Program-made: the position numbers and the translations under genes
The notes under the pieces: model-generated
Seen by the model: only the letters and a program-made list of their open reading frames with translations
What the model was told of the DNA's origin: nothing
The model's database searches: none
NCBI GenBank assembly: GCA_030426085.1
Contig: JAUHYW010000017.1
Span: 62,001 to 126,000 of the forward strand
Length of the DNA stretch: 64,000 nt
Direction: 5' to 3'
Source of the DNA: a bacterium
GTDB taxonomy: Bacteria > Myxococcota_A > Bradymonadia > UBA7976 > UBA1532
Part shown: piece by piece, positions 43,905 to 52,323 of the stretch
Layout: the number at the start of each line of letters is the position of its first letter
Numbering within the stretch: position 1 is the stretch's first letter

Positions 43905-46589
43905 TCACTGCAAGCCGGCGAACCCGGGGTCGACCACCCCCGCCTCGACGATCTCGACCCGGTACCACGCCCGGATGGTGCACTCGCCGGGATCGTCCCA
44001 CTGGTCGAACTCCAGGTCGAAGAGCCCGCCGTCGGCGATCTGATCGGCGGTGTAGTACACCTCCTGCGCGCCGAGGCGGTCCTGCCGGCCGAGCCCCGAG
44101 GCGCTGAACAGCTCGCCGACCAGGGTCAGGCCGGTGCCGTCCCGGGGCAGGACGATGTCGGCCTGCACCGCGTCGGGCGGGAGCTGGAGGGCGGCGATGT
44201 CGACGCTCTCGTCCTCGTCGATCTCGAAGGCGTCCTGCGGGCTCAGCCGGAACTCGCGCCGCTGCAGCTCGCCGTAGCCCTGGCCGGGGGCGATGGCGAA
44301 CTCCCAGTAGATGTCGCACTCGTCGTCGCCGATGTGATCCAGCCGCTCGAGCGACACCCGCACCCGGTCGTAGCGCACCACCCGCTCGTGGTCGACGACC
44401 CACGCCGCCGCCGGCAGCAGGCCGACGCCCGCGTAGCGCACGAAGCCCAGGTAGCGCCAGGTGTTGGCCTCGGCCGAGGGCTGGTCGACGAAGCGGACCG
44501 CGCCCGGATCGAGCGTGGCGACCACGTCCCCCCCGACCTCGAGGGCGATGTCCTCGGCGGTCAGCGTGCGGTACTCCTCGGGCATCTCGCCGAACTGCCC
44601 CAGGCCGTCGGCCGCGTCGCGCACGATGTACAGCGCCTCGATGCCGGGGTTGGTGATCGGATCCCAGCTCAGCTCGATGGCCGCGCCGTCGTCGATCGGG
44701 CGGGCGTCGAGGCCGTCGAGGGTGAACTCATCCACCTCGAGCGGCCGCAGATCGAGCCCGTCGACCAGCGAGTCGCCGTCGGTGTCGGGGTCGAAGGCGT
44801 CGGTGCCCGCCTGCTGCTCGGCGGCGTCGTCGAGGCCATCCTCGTCGGTGTCGGCCCGGGTCGGATCGCTCACCGCGTGGGTCGGCCGGGGATCTTCGGG
44901 GCTCCAGCCGTGCAGCACCTCGTCCCCGTCGGCCAGCCCGTCGCCGTCGGTGTCGACCGCCTCGTCGGAGGTGCCCAGCCGGACCTCGGTGCGCACCCCC
45001 AGGCCGTCGCCGTCCTTGTCCTCGTCGTACACCAGGTGGATCGCGTCGCCCGGCATCAGCCGCAGCGTCTCGAAGTCATCGAGCACCGCGCTGGCCACGC
45101 CCTCGCGCACCCGCAGCACGTTCCACCGGCCGATCGCGCCCGGGTCGTGCATCGAGCCCGGCGCGGTGTGCCCCTCGAGCCCGGCCAGCACCGTCACCGG
45201 GCGCCCGTCGGCCCCTGGCACCCGCTGGATCTGCACGTCCTTGCCCAGCCACTCGCGCAGCCCCTCGACCAGCAGCAGCCCCGTCGGCTCGCCGGTGGCC
45301 GGGTCGTAGCGCATGTTGGTCGCCAGGATGGCCTGGGTGGAGGGGATGTCGACCGTCGGCCCGTGATCGATGATCACCATGCCCGTCCGGCCCCGGCGCA
45401 CGGTGGCGTCGTGCCCGAAGGCCCGCCCGTCGGCGTCGACCAGCTCGAAGCCCGAGACCTCCAGCTCCAGGCCCCGGGGGTCCTCCATCAGCGCCACCGC
45501 GTCGTCCCAGCCGAGGGTGTCCCGGCGGAAGTAGACGCTGCTGTGGGTCTCGCCCGGCCCCAGCGTGCGGGCCGGGAACTGCGTCCGGGGGTCGGCCGTC
45601 TCGATGTGGGCCAGGGCCCGCCGATGCCACGGGTTGCGCCGGTCGCGGTGCAGCAGGGTCATCGAGGCGTTGCGCACGGTGAACGCCACCCGGCCGGTGT
45701 TGGCCAGGGTCACCGGGAAGGCCACGTAGCCGCTCTCGAAGGTGAGCTGCCGCGACTCGGCCCGATCGCGGGCCTCGGCGACCTGGGCCGAGGCCTCCTC
45801 GGTGTAGGAGCGGTCGGTGGTCAGGCTGACCTGGCGGGTGGTGGTCATCTCGGTGTTGAACTTGGCCACCACGTGGATGCCGCCGGCCCAGCCCGCCTCG
45901 AGCCCGAAGCCCACCGCCAGGGAGAACGACTCCGAGTTGGTGCGGCTCTCGCCGTGGCTCACGCTGACGCTGCGGGTGGTCGCCTGGCTGACCGAGAACG
46001 ACCGGCTCTCCCCGTTGGTCAGCGTCGTGTTCAGCCCGATCTCGGGCACCGACTCCACGGTCAGCTCGAGCTGAGGCAGGTCGGCGATGCGGGGGTCGGT
46101 GCCCAGCTCGACGTCTTCGTAGCGATCGTCGAAGCCGTCCCCGTCGGTGTCGGCGAGGGCCGGCGAGCTCTCGTTGCGCTCATACTCGGCGCCGTCCCAG
46201 AACCGGGGGTCGTCGCCGGCGTCGTCGTCGCTGTCGACGTCGTCGGCCCGGCTGCCGAGCACGTGCACCTCGAAGTGATCGTCGAGCCCGTCGCCGTCGG
46301 TGTCCGCCTTCAGCGGATCGAGGCCCCGCGCCTGCTCCTCGGCGTCGTCGAGCCCGTCGGCGTCGGAGTCGGCGAGGTCCGGGCGGGGCTGCACATGATA
46401 CCGCCGGGCCTCGTCCCGGGCGCCGTAGACCACGACCTCCCACCCGGCGGCCTCCTCGGCGTTGGTGAGCCCGTCGCCGTCGTCGTCCCCGTCGGGCGGC
46501 ATGTCGTTGCCGGCGCAGCCGGCGAGCGCGAGGGCGGCGGCGAGCGCGGCGCTGCAAACGGGACGGAGTGGTCGGAGTATGCGGTTCAT
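43905..46589 (-). CDS. Calcium-binding (TSP3-type) lipoprotein with protective-antigen-like region
   Basis: An 894-residue lipoprotein (lipobox AGC, Cys25). Residues 30-170 and 525-615 carry D-x-D-x-D-G repeats with Glu (ADTDGDGLDDHFE, DTDGDGLADGDE), the thrombospondin type 3/binary-toxin calcium motif. Residues about 170-450 resemble domain II of anthrax protective antigen-type toxins: a Ser/Thr-alternating stretch around a Gly-rich turn (TTRSVSVSHGESRTNSESFS, AVGFGLEAGWAGGIHV, EMTTTRQVSLTTDRSYTEE), then VTLANTGRVAFTVRNASMTL and DPATGEPTGLLLVEGLREWL. The N-terminal PA14 activation domain is absent. The C-terminal part is beta-rich. SD pairing may limit translation. Pore formation is inferred from pattern only; a structural surface protein is the alternative. 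Confidence 0.7.
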   Translation of the reverse strand: MNRILRPLRPVCSAALAAALALAGCAGNDMPPDGDDDGDGLTNAEEAAGWEVVVYGARDEARRYHVQPRPDLADSDADGLDDAEEQARGLDPLKADTDGDGLDDHFEVHVLGSRADDVDSDDDAGDDPRFWDGAEYERNESSPALADTDGDGFDDRYEDVELGTDPRIADLPQLELTVESVPEIGLNTTLTNGESRSFSVSQATTRSVSVSHGESRTNSESFSLAVGFGLEAGWAGGIHVVAKFNTEMTTTRQVSLTTDRSYTEEASAQVAEARDRAESRQLTFESGYVAFPVTLANTGRVAFTVRNASMTLLHRDRRNPWHRRALAHIETADPRTQFPARTLGPGETHSSVYFRRDTLGWDDAVALMEDPRGLELEVSGFELVDADGRAFGHDATVRRGRTGMVIIDHGPTVDIPSTQAILATNMRYDPATGEPTGLLLVEGLREWLGKDVQIQRVPGADGRPVTVLAGLEGHTAPGSMHDPGAIGRWNVLRVREGVASAVLDDFETLRLMPGDAIHLVYDEDKDGDGLGVRTEVRLGTSDEAVDTDGDGLADGDEVLHGWSPEDPRPTHAVSDPTRADTDEDGLDDAAEQQAGTDAFDPDTDGDSLVDGLDLRPLEVDEFTLDGLDARPIDDGAAIELSWDPITNPGIEALYIVRDAADGLGQFGEMPEEYRTLTAEDIALEVGGDVVATLDPGAVRFVDQPSAEANTWRYLGFVRYAGVGLLPAAAWVVDHERVVRYDRVRVSLERLDHIGDDECDIYWEFAIAPGQGYGELQRREFRLSPQDAFEIDEDESVDIAALQLPPDAVQADIVLPRDGTGLTLVGELFSASGLGRQDRLGAQEVYYTADQIADGGLFDLEFDQWDDPGECTIRAWYRVEIVEAGVVDPGFAGLQ

Positions 46590-46592
46590 CGG

Positions 46593-46619
46593 GGCCTCCC
46601 GGCACGGGTTCGGGAGACC
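46593..46619 (-). promoter_or_regulatory. 5' UTR hairpin burying the Shine-Dalgarno site of the toxin-like gene
   Basis: On the minus strand GGTCTCCCG (46611-46619) pairs over 9 bp, with one G-U, with CGGGAGGCC (46593-46601) around a 9-nt loop. GGGAGG, the ribosome site, is fully inside the stem, 3 nt before the ATG at 46589. It could act as a translational switch or simply slow initiation. Confidence 0.55.
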
Positions 46620-46744
46620 TTTCTGCGAGAGCTATGCCATTTTCGGGAGTCGGCCGGATGGGGCCCCGCGGCCCCGGTGGGGAGCGCGGACCCCAGGGCC
46701 CCGAACGGGGGTGTGACGTGGGCGCCCCGGTAGGGGGCGGCGGC

Positions 46745-48379
46745 TCAGAAGACGTTGATCGCCGGGAAGAACAGCTCGACCCGGCGGCTGCCGCTGAGGC
46801 CGGCCGGGCTGCGGTTGACCCCGCCGAGCAGCAGCACGGTGCGGGTGTCGAGGGAGACCGCCCGCAGGCCGAAGCGCGGCTCGGAGAGCGCGCAGCCGGA
46901 TTGGACCGGGGTGTCGGTGTACAGCAGCCGGCCGGGAGCCTCGGGATCGTCGGCGGGCACGAGGCGGCTGGTCGCGGTGAGCGGGTCGCCGCCGACCCGG
47001 CCGCCGACCACCAGCACGTAGGGCGCCCGGCCGCCGTCGTCGATGACCGCCAACGCCGCCTCGCCCCGGGGCACCGTCAGCTCGCCACGGCCCTCGACCG
47101 CGAAGCCCTCGAGCGCGACCCGCTCGACCCGGGCCACCGGCGCGTCCCGGCCGGCGTCGGCGTAGCCCCCGACGAACAGGATCGCCGCGCCGTTCTCGAC
47201 GAGCGCCGCTCCATGGCCCCAGCGGGGCGTCGGCAGCTCGGCGGCGCCGGGGCGGATGAAGCAGCCGATGTCGTCGGTGGGGCTGCCCCCGCCCACGCAG
47301 CCGGTCTGGGCCGGGTTGATCGTGAACATCTCGATGGGCGCCACCGGCGCGCCGTCCGGGCCCCGCCCGCCGCCGAGCAGGACCGGGTTGGCCCGCTGCC
47401 CGGTGGGGGTCATCGTGAACCGGCTGCGGGCGACGCGCAGCGACCCCTGCACCCGGAAGCGGCCGGCGATCGGGTCGCCGGTGGGCGGCATGAAGCGGGT
47501 CGCGGTGGCCAGCGGGGTGCCGTCGCCGGTCTCGCCCCCGACGACCAGCACCGATCCGTCGGGCAGCTTGCGGGCCTGATGCCACGCCCGGCCCTCGACG
47601 GCGAGCATGGCCGGCAGGGGGCGCACGGCGTCGACCTCGTCCGGCTCGACCAGAGCGGCCGTGTCGGAGACGGTCAGCGTCTCGCCCGAGACCCCGACGA
47701 CCCCCCCGACGACGAGCACCTCGCCGCTGTCGAGCTGGGTCGCGGTGTGGAACGCCCGGGGCAGCACCAGCCGCCAGGGCAGGGGGATGAGCTGGTTGTG
47801 CACCGGGTCGAAGATCTCGGCGGTGTCGAGGATGCGCTCGGGGCGGCCGTCGGCGTCGACCTCGGCCCCGCCGAGCAGCAGCACCCGCCCGTCGGCCAGC
47901 CGGGTGACGCTGGCCCCGACCCGGCGCCCGTGCAGGTCGGCCGATCCGCCGTCGCCCGGGTCGCGCAGCGGCGAGGCCCGGTTGAGCCCCACGCAGTCGC
48001 TGCGCCCGATCTGGATCGGCACCTCGGCGCTGCCCCCCGGCCCGACGTCGAACGGCTGGCTGGCGCCGTAGAACAGCACCGCGTTGCCGCTGCCCCGGAA
48101 CCCGCGGGCGGTGAAGCGGCGGCCCTCGCCGGTGGGCGCGGCGGTGACCCGGCCCCGGCCGGCGGCGAGGTCGAAGCTCTCGACGAACTGCTCGCCGTCG
48201 GCCTCGAGCACAAGCTCGAGGGTGTCGGCTTCGCCGCCGGTGAGCAGCGTGTCGTGCAGGGCGCCCTCGGCGGGGTAGACCCGCACCTCGACCGCGGCCC
48301 CGTCGCCGCTGCACCCGGCGAAGCTCAGCGCGGCGAGCGCCAGGAGCGGCCGGCCGATGAGACAGGCAGAGCGGATCAC
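46745..48379 (-). CDS. Kelch-repeat lipoprotein
   Basis: A 544-residue lipoprotein starting at a GTG that overlaps the upstream stop (GTGA); lipobox AGC in LLALAALSFAGCSGD. After an N-terminal beta domain (AAVEVRVYPAEGALHDTLLT) come kelch-type propeller blades: RLADGRVLLLGGAEVD, LDSGEVLVVGGVVG, LPDGSVLVVGGETGDG, NGAAILFVGGYADAG, TRTVLLLGGVNRSPAG. It ends right after FFPAINVF. Such secreted propellers bind proteins or carbohydrates. Second gene of a four-gene minus-strand set; the gap to the toxin-like gene is 155 bp. Confidence 0.85.
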   Translation of the reverse strand: MIRSACLIGRPLLALAALSFAGCSGDGAAVEVRVYPAEGALHDTLLTGGEADTLELVLEADGEQFVESFDLAAGRGRVTAAPTGEGRRFTARGFRGSGNAVLFYGASQPFDVGPGGSAEVPIQIGRSDCVGLNRASPLRDPGDGGSADLHGRRVGASVTRLADGRVLLLGGAEVDADGRPERILDTAEIFDPVHNQLIPLPWRLVLPRAFHTATQLDSGEVLVVGGVVGVSGETLTVSDTAALVEPDEVDAVRPLPAMLAVEGRAWHQARKLPDGSVLVVGGETGDGTPLATATRFMPPTGDPIAGRFRVQGSLRVARSRFTMTPTGQRANPVLLGGGRGPDGAPVAPIEMFTINPAQTGCVGGGSPTDDIGCFIRPGAAELPTPRWGHGAALVENGAAILFVGGYADAGRDAPVARVERVALEGFAVEGRGELTVPRGEAALAVIDDGGRAPYVLVVGGRVGGDPLTATSRLVPADDPEAPGRLLYTDTPVQSGCALSEPRFGLRAVSLDTRTVLLLGGVNRSPAGLSGSRRVELFFPAINVF

Positions 48380-49893
48380 CAGCGCACCTCCGCGTCGAAG
48401 TCGTCGCCCGCGTCGGCCGGGGTCGCCAGCAGCACCGCGGCGGCGACGCCCGCCCCGACGACGGCCACCCCGCCCACGACCCACACCCAGGCGGCGACCC
48501 CGTCGTCGTCTTCCTCGGGCGGGTCCGGCTCGGCGGGGCGCTCGACCGGGATCGGCTTGCGGTTGACCACCGGCGCCCGCTCGGGGGCCGGCTCGGGTGG
48601 GGGCGCGGGCGCCAGCGCCGGCTCGGGGGCCGGCGCTGGCGGCGGAGGCGGCGGATCGGGGTCGGGCGGCGGGGGGGCGACCGGCGGCGGGGCCGGCGCG
48701 CGCACGGCGACCTGGCCCCCGACGACGACCTTGTCGGTGGGGAAGGTCGTGACCGCAGCCTCGATGGCGTCGGCGAACTGCTTGGCCTGCACCGAGGCGC
48801 TCGCGAGGTGGGCCCGGAACGGGAACTCGTCGAAGGCGGCGGTCTGCTTCTCTTCGACCCCGTAGATGAAGGCGTCGAGCACGAAGCTGTTGCCCCGGGC
48901 CGACACGTAGCTCACCACCACGTACTCGGTGCGGGTCTTCTTCGCCACCGCCTCGGCCATCTCGCGGAACGGCGCGCCGACGTTGCCGCTGCGGGCCAGG
49001 GCGACGAGCGCCTGCACCTCGGCCTCGGTGGCCGGCTCGGGCGGCGGCGGCCCCAGCTCGGTGGCCGGCTTCAGGGTGATGGTCGTGGTGCCCCCGCCCT
49101 TGATGCGGATGCGCTCGCCAGCGAGCCCCGCGGCCTCGTGGCTCGCCTGCACATAGTGATCGCCCCGGATCTGCTTGCGCAGCGTCACCGGCGCCTGCCC
49201 GACCTCGACCCCGTCCAGCCGGATCGTGGCCCCGGGCGGGTCGCTGACGATCTCGAGCGTGCCCCGCTTCTTCTTCAGCAGCTTGGTCTTCTCGTCGGCG
49301 AACAGCGCCTTGGCCGCGTCGCTGTACTCGTCGAGCGGCTCGGCGTCGGGGGCCATCGCGATGACCCGGCGGAAGAAGTCCCGGGCGTCGGCGTCGTACT
49401 CCAGCGCCTGGCTGACCGCGCCGAGGTAGCCCAGCGTCTCCAGCACCGCCTCCATCTTGTTCACCGAGGCCAGCCCCGCCTCGTACAGCTCGAGCGCCGC
49501 CCGGAGCTGGGCCATGGCCTGCTCGTTGTCGCCGGCCCGGAAGGCGCCCTTGGCCGCCGAGCGCAGCCGCTCGGCCTGCTCGACCCGGGGGTCGGGCTCG
49601 CCGGCGGTGATCGAGCCCAGGGTCGGCTGATCGGCGGTCTCGACCGTCGAGCGGCGGATCAGATCCTTGCGCACCGTCTCGTCGATCGTCTTCGACAGCA
49701 GCGAGGCCCCCGGCGCGTCGCCGGGATCGATCGGGGCGATCCACACCCGGGGTGGCAGGACCCGGGCGTCGGCGGCGGCGGGGCCCAGGCCGAGCGGGGC
49801 GAGCAGGGGCACGCCGAACAGCACCTGGAGGCCGGCGAGCAGGCCGGCGAGCGGGGCCCCCGCGCGGCCGAGGGGCGGACGAACTGCGGACAT
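48376..49893 (-). CDS. PEGA-domain protein with C-terminal membrane segment
   Basis: A 505-residue protein. The ATG at 49893 has GGGAG upstream and a signal-peptide-like N-terminus (LAGLLAGLQVLFGVPLLAPL). The mature part begins with RVWIAPIDPGDAPGASLLSK, followed by TPR-like helices (GAFRAGDNEQAMAQLRAALE), a PEGA domain (GTLEIVSDPPGATIRLDGVE), an alpha/beta region (RTEYVVVSYVSARGNSFVLD), a long Pro/Glu linker and one membrane helix near the end (AAWVWVVGGVAVVGAGVAAA). It heads the four-gene set ending at 41296 and is coupled to the kelch gene by a 4-bp overlap. A scaffold linking membrane and surface partners is plausible. Confidence 0.8.
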   Translation of the reverse strand: MSAVRPPLGRAGAPLAGLLAGLQVLFGVPLLAPLGLGPAAADARVLPPRVWIAPIDPGDAPGASLLSKTIDETVRKDLIRRSTVETADQPTLGSITAGEPDPRVEQAERLRSAAKGAFRAGDNEQAMAQLRAALELYEAGLASVNKMEAVLETLGYLGAVSQALEYDADARDFFRRVIAMAPDAEPLDEYSDAAKALFADEKTKLLKKKRGTLEIVSDPPGATIRLDGVEVGQAPVTLRKQIRGDHYVQASHEAAGLAGERIRIKGGGTTTITLKPATELGPPPPEPATEAEVQALVALARSGNVGAPFREMAEAVAKKTRTEYVVVSYVSARGNSFVLDAFIYGVEEKQTAAFDEFPFRAHLASASVQAKQFADAIEAAVTTFPTDKVVVGGQVAVRAPAPPPVAPPPPDPDPPPPPPAPAPEPALAPAPPPEPAPERAPVVNRKPIPVERPAEPDPPEEDDDGVAAWVWVVGGVAVVGAGVAAAVLLATPADAGDDFDAEVRW

Positions 49894-50006
49894 CGAGCAC
49901 TCCCGGCGACACGCGCCTGTACATGCCAGCGAATGGCGGTAGCATGGCGCCCGGCCGTCGGTCAACGTCGCGCGCGGCGGCGCTCGGGGCGGTCGTCAGG
50001 GAGCCC

Positions 50007-51584
50007 ATGCGCCAGTCGATCCCCGGCCGGGTCTTCACCGGCTTCGTCCTGCTCTTGCTGACCTTCGGCGGGGTGACGGTCTACACCGTCTGGCAGGTGC
50101 GGGCGCTGGGGCGGGACGTGGCCCGGGTCTACGCGACGGTGGTGCCGCTGCCGGCGATCGTGGCCCAGATCCGCAGCGACCTCCAGGGGCTCGACCTGCT
50201 GCTGGCCCTGGAGTCCCCCGACCGGGTGGCCCGCCAGCGGGACGCCCACGTCATGCAGCGGCGCACCTCGTACCTGCGCGCCATCGGGGGCCACCTCGAG
50301 CAGGCCCGGCGGCGGATGGCGGCCGACGACGCCCCGCCCGAGGTCCGCCCGCTCGCCGAGCCGCTGCTCGACCTCGAGCGGCAGTTCGCCGACCTCGAGC
50401 GGGCGGTGCAGGCGTGGTTCGCGGTCATCGACGACCCCGGCCGGGCCGAGCCCCTGCGGCGGGAGGCCCGCTCGGTCCTGACCCGCCTCGGCCGGCGGGT
50501 CGACCTGTTCGAACTGGCGCTCGACGAGGCGCTCGACCGGGCCATCCTGGCGTTCAGCATGGAGGAGGAGCGGGCCGCGTGGGGCGCGATCGTGCTGGCC
50601 GCGGTGGCGATGGTGCTCGGCGTCGGCATCACCCTCAGCGCCGCCCGGCTGCTGCGGCCGCTGCGCTCGCTGCGGGCGGGGGTCGAGCGCATCGCCCGGG
50701 GGGACTACGCCGGCGAGCCGGTGGTCGTGGCCGGATCGGGCGAGCTGGCGGCGCTGGCCGGGGACTTCAACCGCATGGCCGACGCCATCCGTCGGCGGGA
50801 CGACCAGCTCAGCGCCCAGCAGAAGGAGCTGCTGCACCGGGAGCGGCTGGCGACGGTGGGGCGCATGTCGGCCCAGATCACCCACGAGCTGCGCAACCCG
50901 CTGTCGAGCATCGGGCTGAACTCCGAGCTGTTGATGGAGGAGCTGGCGCTGGCCGAGGTGCCCGCTCTGTCGGGGGCCCGGGACCTGCTCGCCGACATCA
51001 TCAAGGAGGTCGAGCGGCTGCGCGAGATCACCGAGGAGTACCTGCGCTTCGCCCGCCTGCCGCGCCCCGAGCGGGTGCCGGTGGACCTCAACCACACCGC
51101 CGCCGAGCTGGCCGAGTTCGTGCGCTACGAGATGGAGCGGGCCCGGGTCAAGGTGCGCCTCGACCCCGATCCGGCCGGGCGCCCGGCGCTGGTCGACCCC
51201 AACCAGCTCCGCTCGGCGCTGCTCAACCTGCTGCGCAACGCCCGGGAGGCGATGGGCGACGGGGGGCACATCGTGATGCGGGTCCGGACCCTGGGCGACT
51301 GGGCGACGCTGGCGGTGGTCGACGACGGGCCGGGGGTGCCCGAGGAGATCCGGGAGCGGCTGTTCGAACCGTTCTTCAGCACCAAGCCCCAGGGCACGGG
51401 GCTGGGGCTGGCCATGGTGCGCAAGATCATCGAAGCCCAGGACGGCCGGGTGCGCATCGACTCGACCCCCGGCCGGGGCACGACGGTGCGGCTCGAGCTG
51501 CCCCCCGCGCCGATGGCCGAGGCGTCGCTGCCGCCCGAGGGGCGGGCGCCCGAGGCCGGCGCAGGCGAGGAGGCGGCGGGGTGA
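50007..51584 (+). CDS. Membrane sensor histidine kinase
   Basis: A 525-residue kinase; the ATG at 50007 follows AGGGAG, though 49944 is an in-frame alternative. Two membrane helices (VFTGFVLLLLTFGGVTVYTV and WGAIVLAAVAMVLGVGITLS) bracket a helical sensor domain of about 170 residues. HAMP (about 235-285), HisKA with H-box MSAQITHELRNPLSSIG (His near 293) and HATPase_c (VDDGPGVPEEIRERLFEPFF, GTGLGLAMVRKI) are complete. The nearest response regulator is the PilZ-coupled one at 55041, four genes downstream. Its stop overlaps the start of the EEP gene (GTGA). Confidence 0.93.
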   Translation: MRQSIPGRVFTGFVLLLLTFGGVTVYTVWQVRALGRDVARVYATVVPLPAIVAQIRSDLQGLDLLLALESPDRVARQRDAHVMQRRTSYLRAIGGHLEQARRRMAADDAPPEVRPLAEPLLDLERQFADLERAVQAWFAVIDDPGRAEPLRREARSVLTRLGRRVDLFELALDEALDRAILAFSMEEERAAWGAIVLAAVAMVLGVGITLSAARLLRPLRSLRAGVERIARGDYAGEPVVVAGSGELAALAGDFNRMADAIRRRDDQLSAQQKELLHRERLATVGRMSAQITHELRNPLSSIGLNSELLMEELALAEVPALSGARDLLADIIKEVERLREITEEYLRFARLPRPERVPVDLNHTAAELAEFVRYEMERARVKVRLDPDPAGRPALVDPNQLRSALLNLLRNAREAMGDGGHIVMRVRTLGDWATLAVVDDGPGVPEEIRERLFEPFFSTKPQGTGLGLAMVRKIIEAQDGRVRIDSTPGRGTTVRLELPPAPMAEASLPPEGRAPEAGAGEEAAG

Positions 51585-52273
51585 GCTTGAAGGCGATGAC
51601 CTACAACATCCGGCTGGGCGTCGAGTCGAGCCTGGACGCGGTGGCCGACGCGGTGGCCGCGGTCGGCACGCCCGACCTGCTGGCGCTGCAAGAGGTCGGC
51701 GACCGGTGGAACATGGGCCAGCGGGTCGACCAGGCGCGGCACATCGCCGACCGCCTCGGGCTGGCCCACGCGGTGTTCGCCGGGGCCCTCACCGACGCCG
51801 AGGGTGGCCGCTACGGCATCGCGCTGTGCAGCCGGGGCTCGCTGAGCGCGGTGGAGATCGAGCCGCTGCCCCCGATCGAGGACGAGCAGCGGGTGATGCT
51901 CACGGCGGTGGCCGCCACGCCGCTGGGGCCGGTGACCGTGATCGGGACCCACCTGAGCATCCGGGCCGACGAGCGGCTGCGTCAGGCCCGCGTGATCGGG
52001 GCGGCGGCGGCCGCGGCGGCGGGGCCGGTGCTCGTGCTCGGCGACCTCAACGACCAGCCGGGCACCCCGACCGTCGGCGCCGCCCGGGGCGGGCTGACCG
52101 ATGCGTTCGATGCGGCGGGATCGGGGCCCCCGGAGACCTTCAGCGTGATCGACCCCCACCGGCGCATCGACTACATCTTCGCCGGGGGCCTCGCGCCGAC
52201 CGCTGCGGGGGTCGCGCGGTCCGCGAGGGCCAGCGATCATTTCCCGCTGTGGGCCACCTTCGACCGCCGGTGA
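51581..52273 (+). CDS. Endonuclease/exonuclease/phosphatase (EEP)-family hydrolase
   Basis: A 230-residue protein with the complete EEP catalytic set: MTYNIRLGVE (Asn), LLALQEVG (Glu), GTHLSIRADERLRQA, VLVLGDLNDQPGTP (Asp-x-Asn), RIDYIFAGG and SDHFPLWA (Asp-His). Relatives hydrolyse phosphodiester bonds in DNA, inositol phospholipids or sphingomyelin. No signal peptide is seen, so it is probably cytosolic. GTG start overlapping the histidine-kinase stop implies a common transcript. The link between kinase and phosphodiesterase is unexplained. Confidence 0.85.
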   Translation: MSLKAMTYNIRLGVESSLDAVADAVAAVGTPDLLALQEVGDRWNMGQRVDQARHIADRLGLAHAVFAGALTDAEGGRYGIALCSRGSLSAVEIEPLPPIEDEQRVMLTAVAATPLGPVTVIGTHLSIRADERLRQARVIGAAAAAAAGPVLVLGDLNDQPGTPTVGAARGGLTDAFDAAGSGPPETFSVIDPHRRIDYIFAGGLAPTAAGVARSARASDHFPLWATFDRR

Positions 52274-52323
52274 CCGATGACGTGGCCGCTGTCTGCCGGG
52301 CATGGTATTTCTCGGAGACGACC

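Noticed and set aside
41371-44043. An 890-codon repetitive plus-strand frame
   Set aside because: Its repeats (Val-Ala-Val-Val-Val type) are the antisense reading of MopE Asp/Cys repeats.
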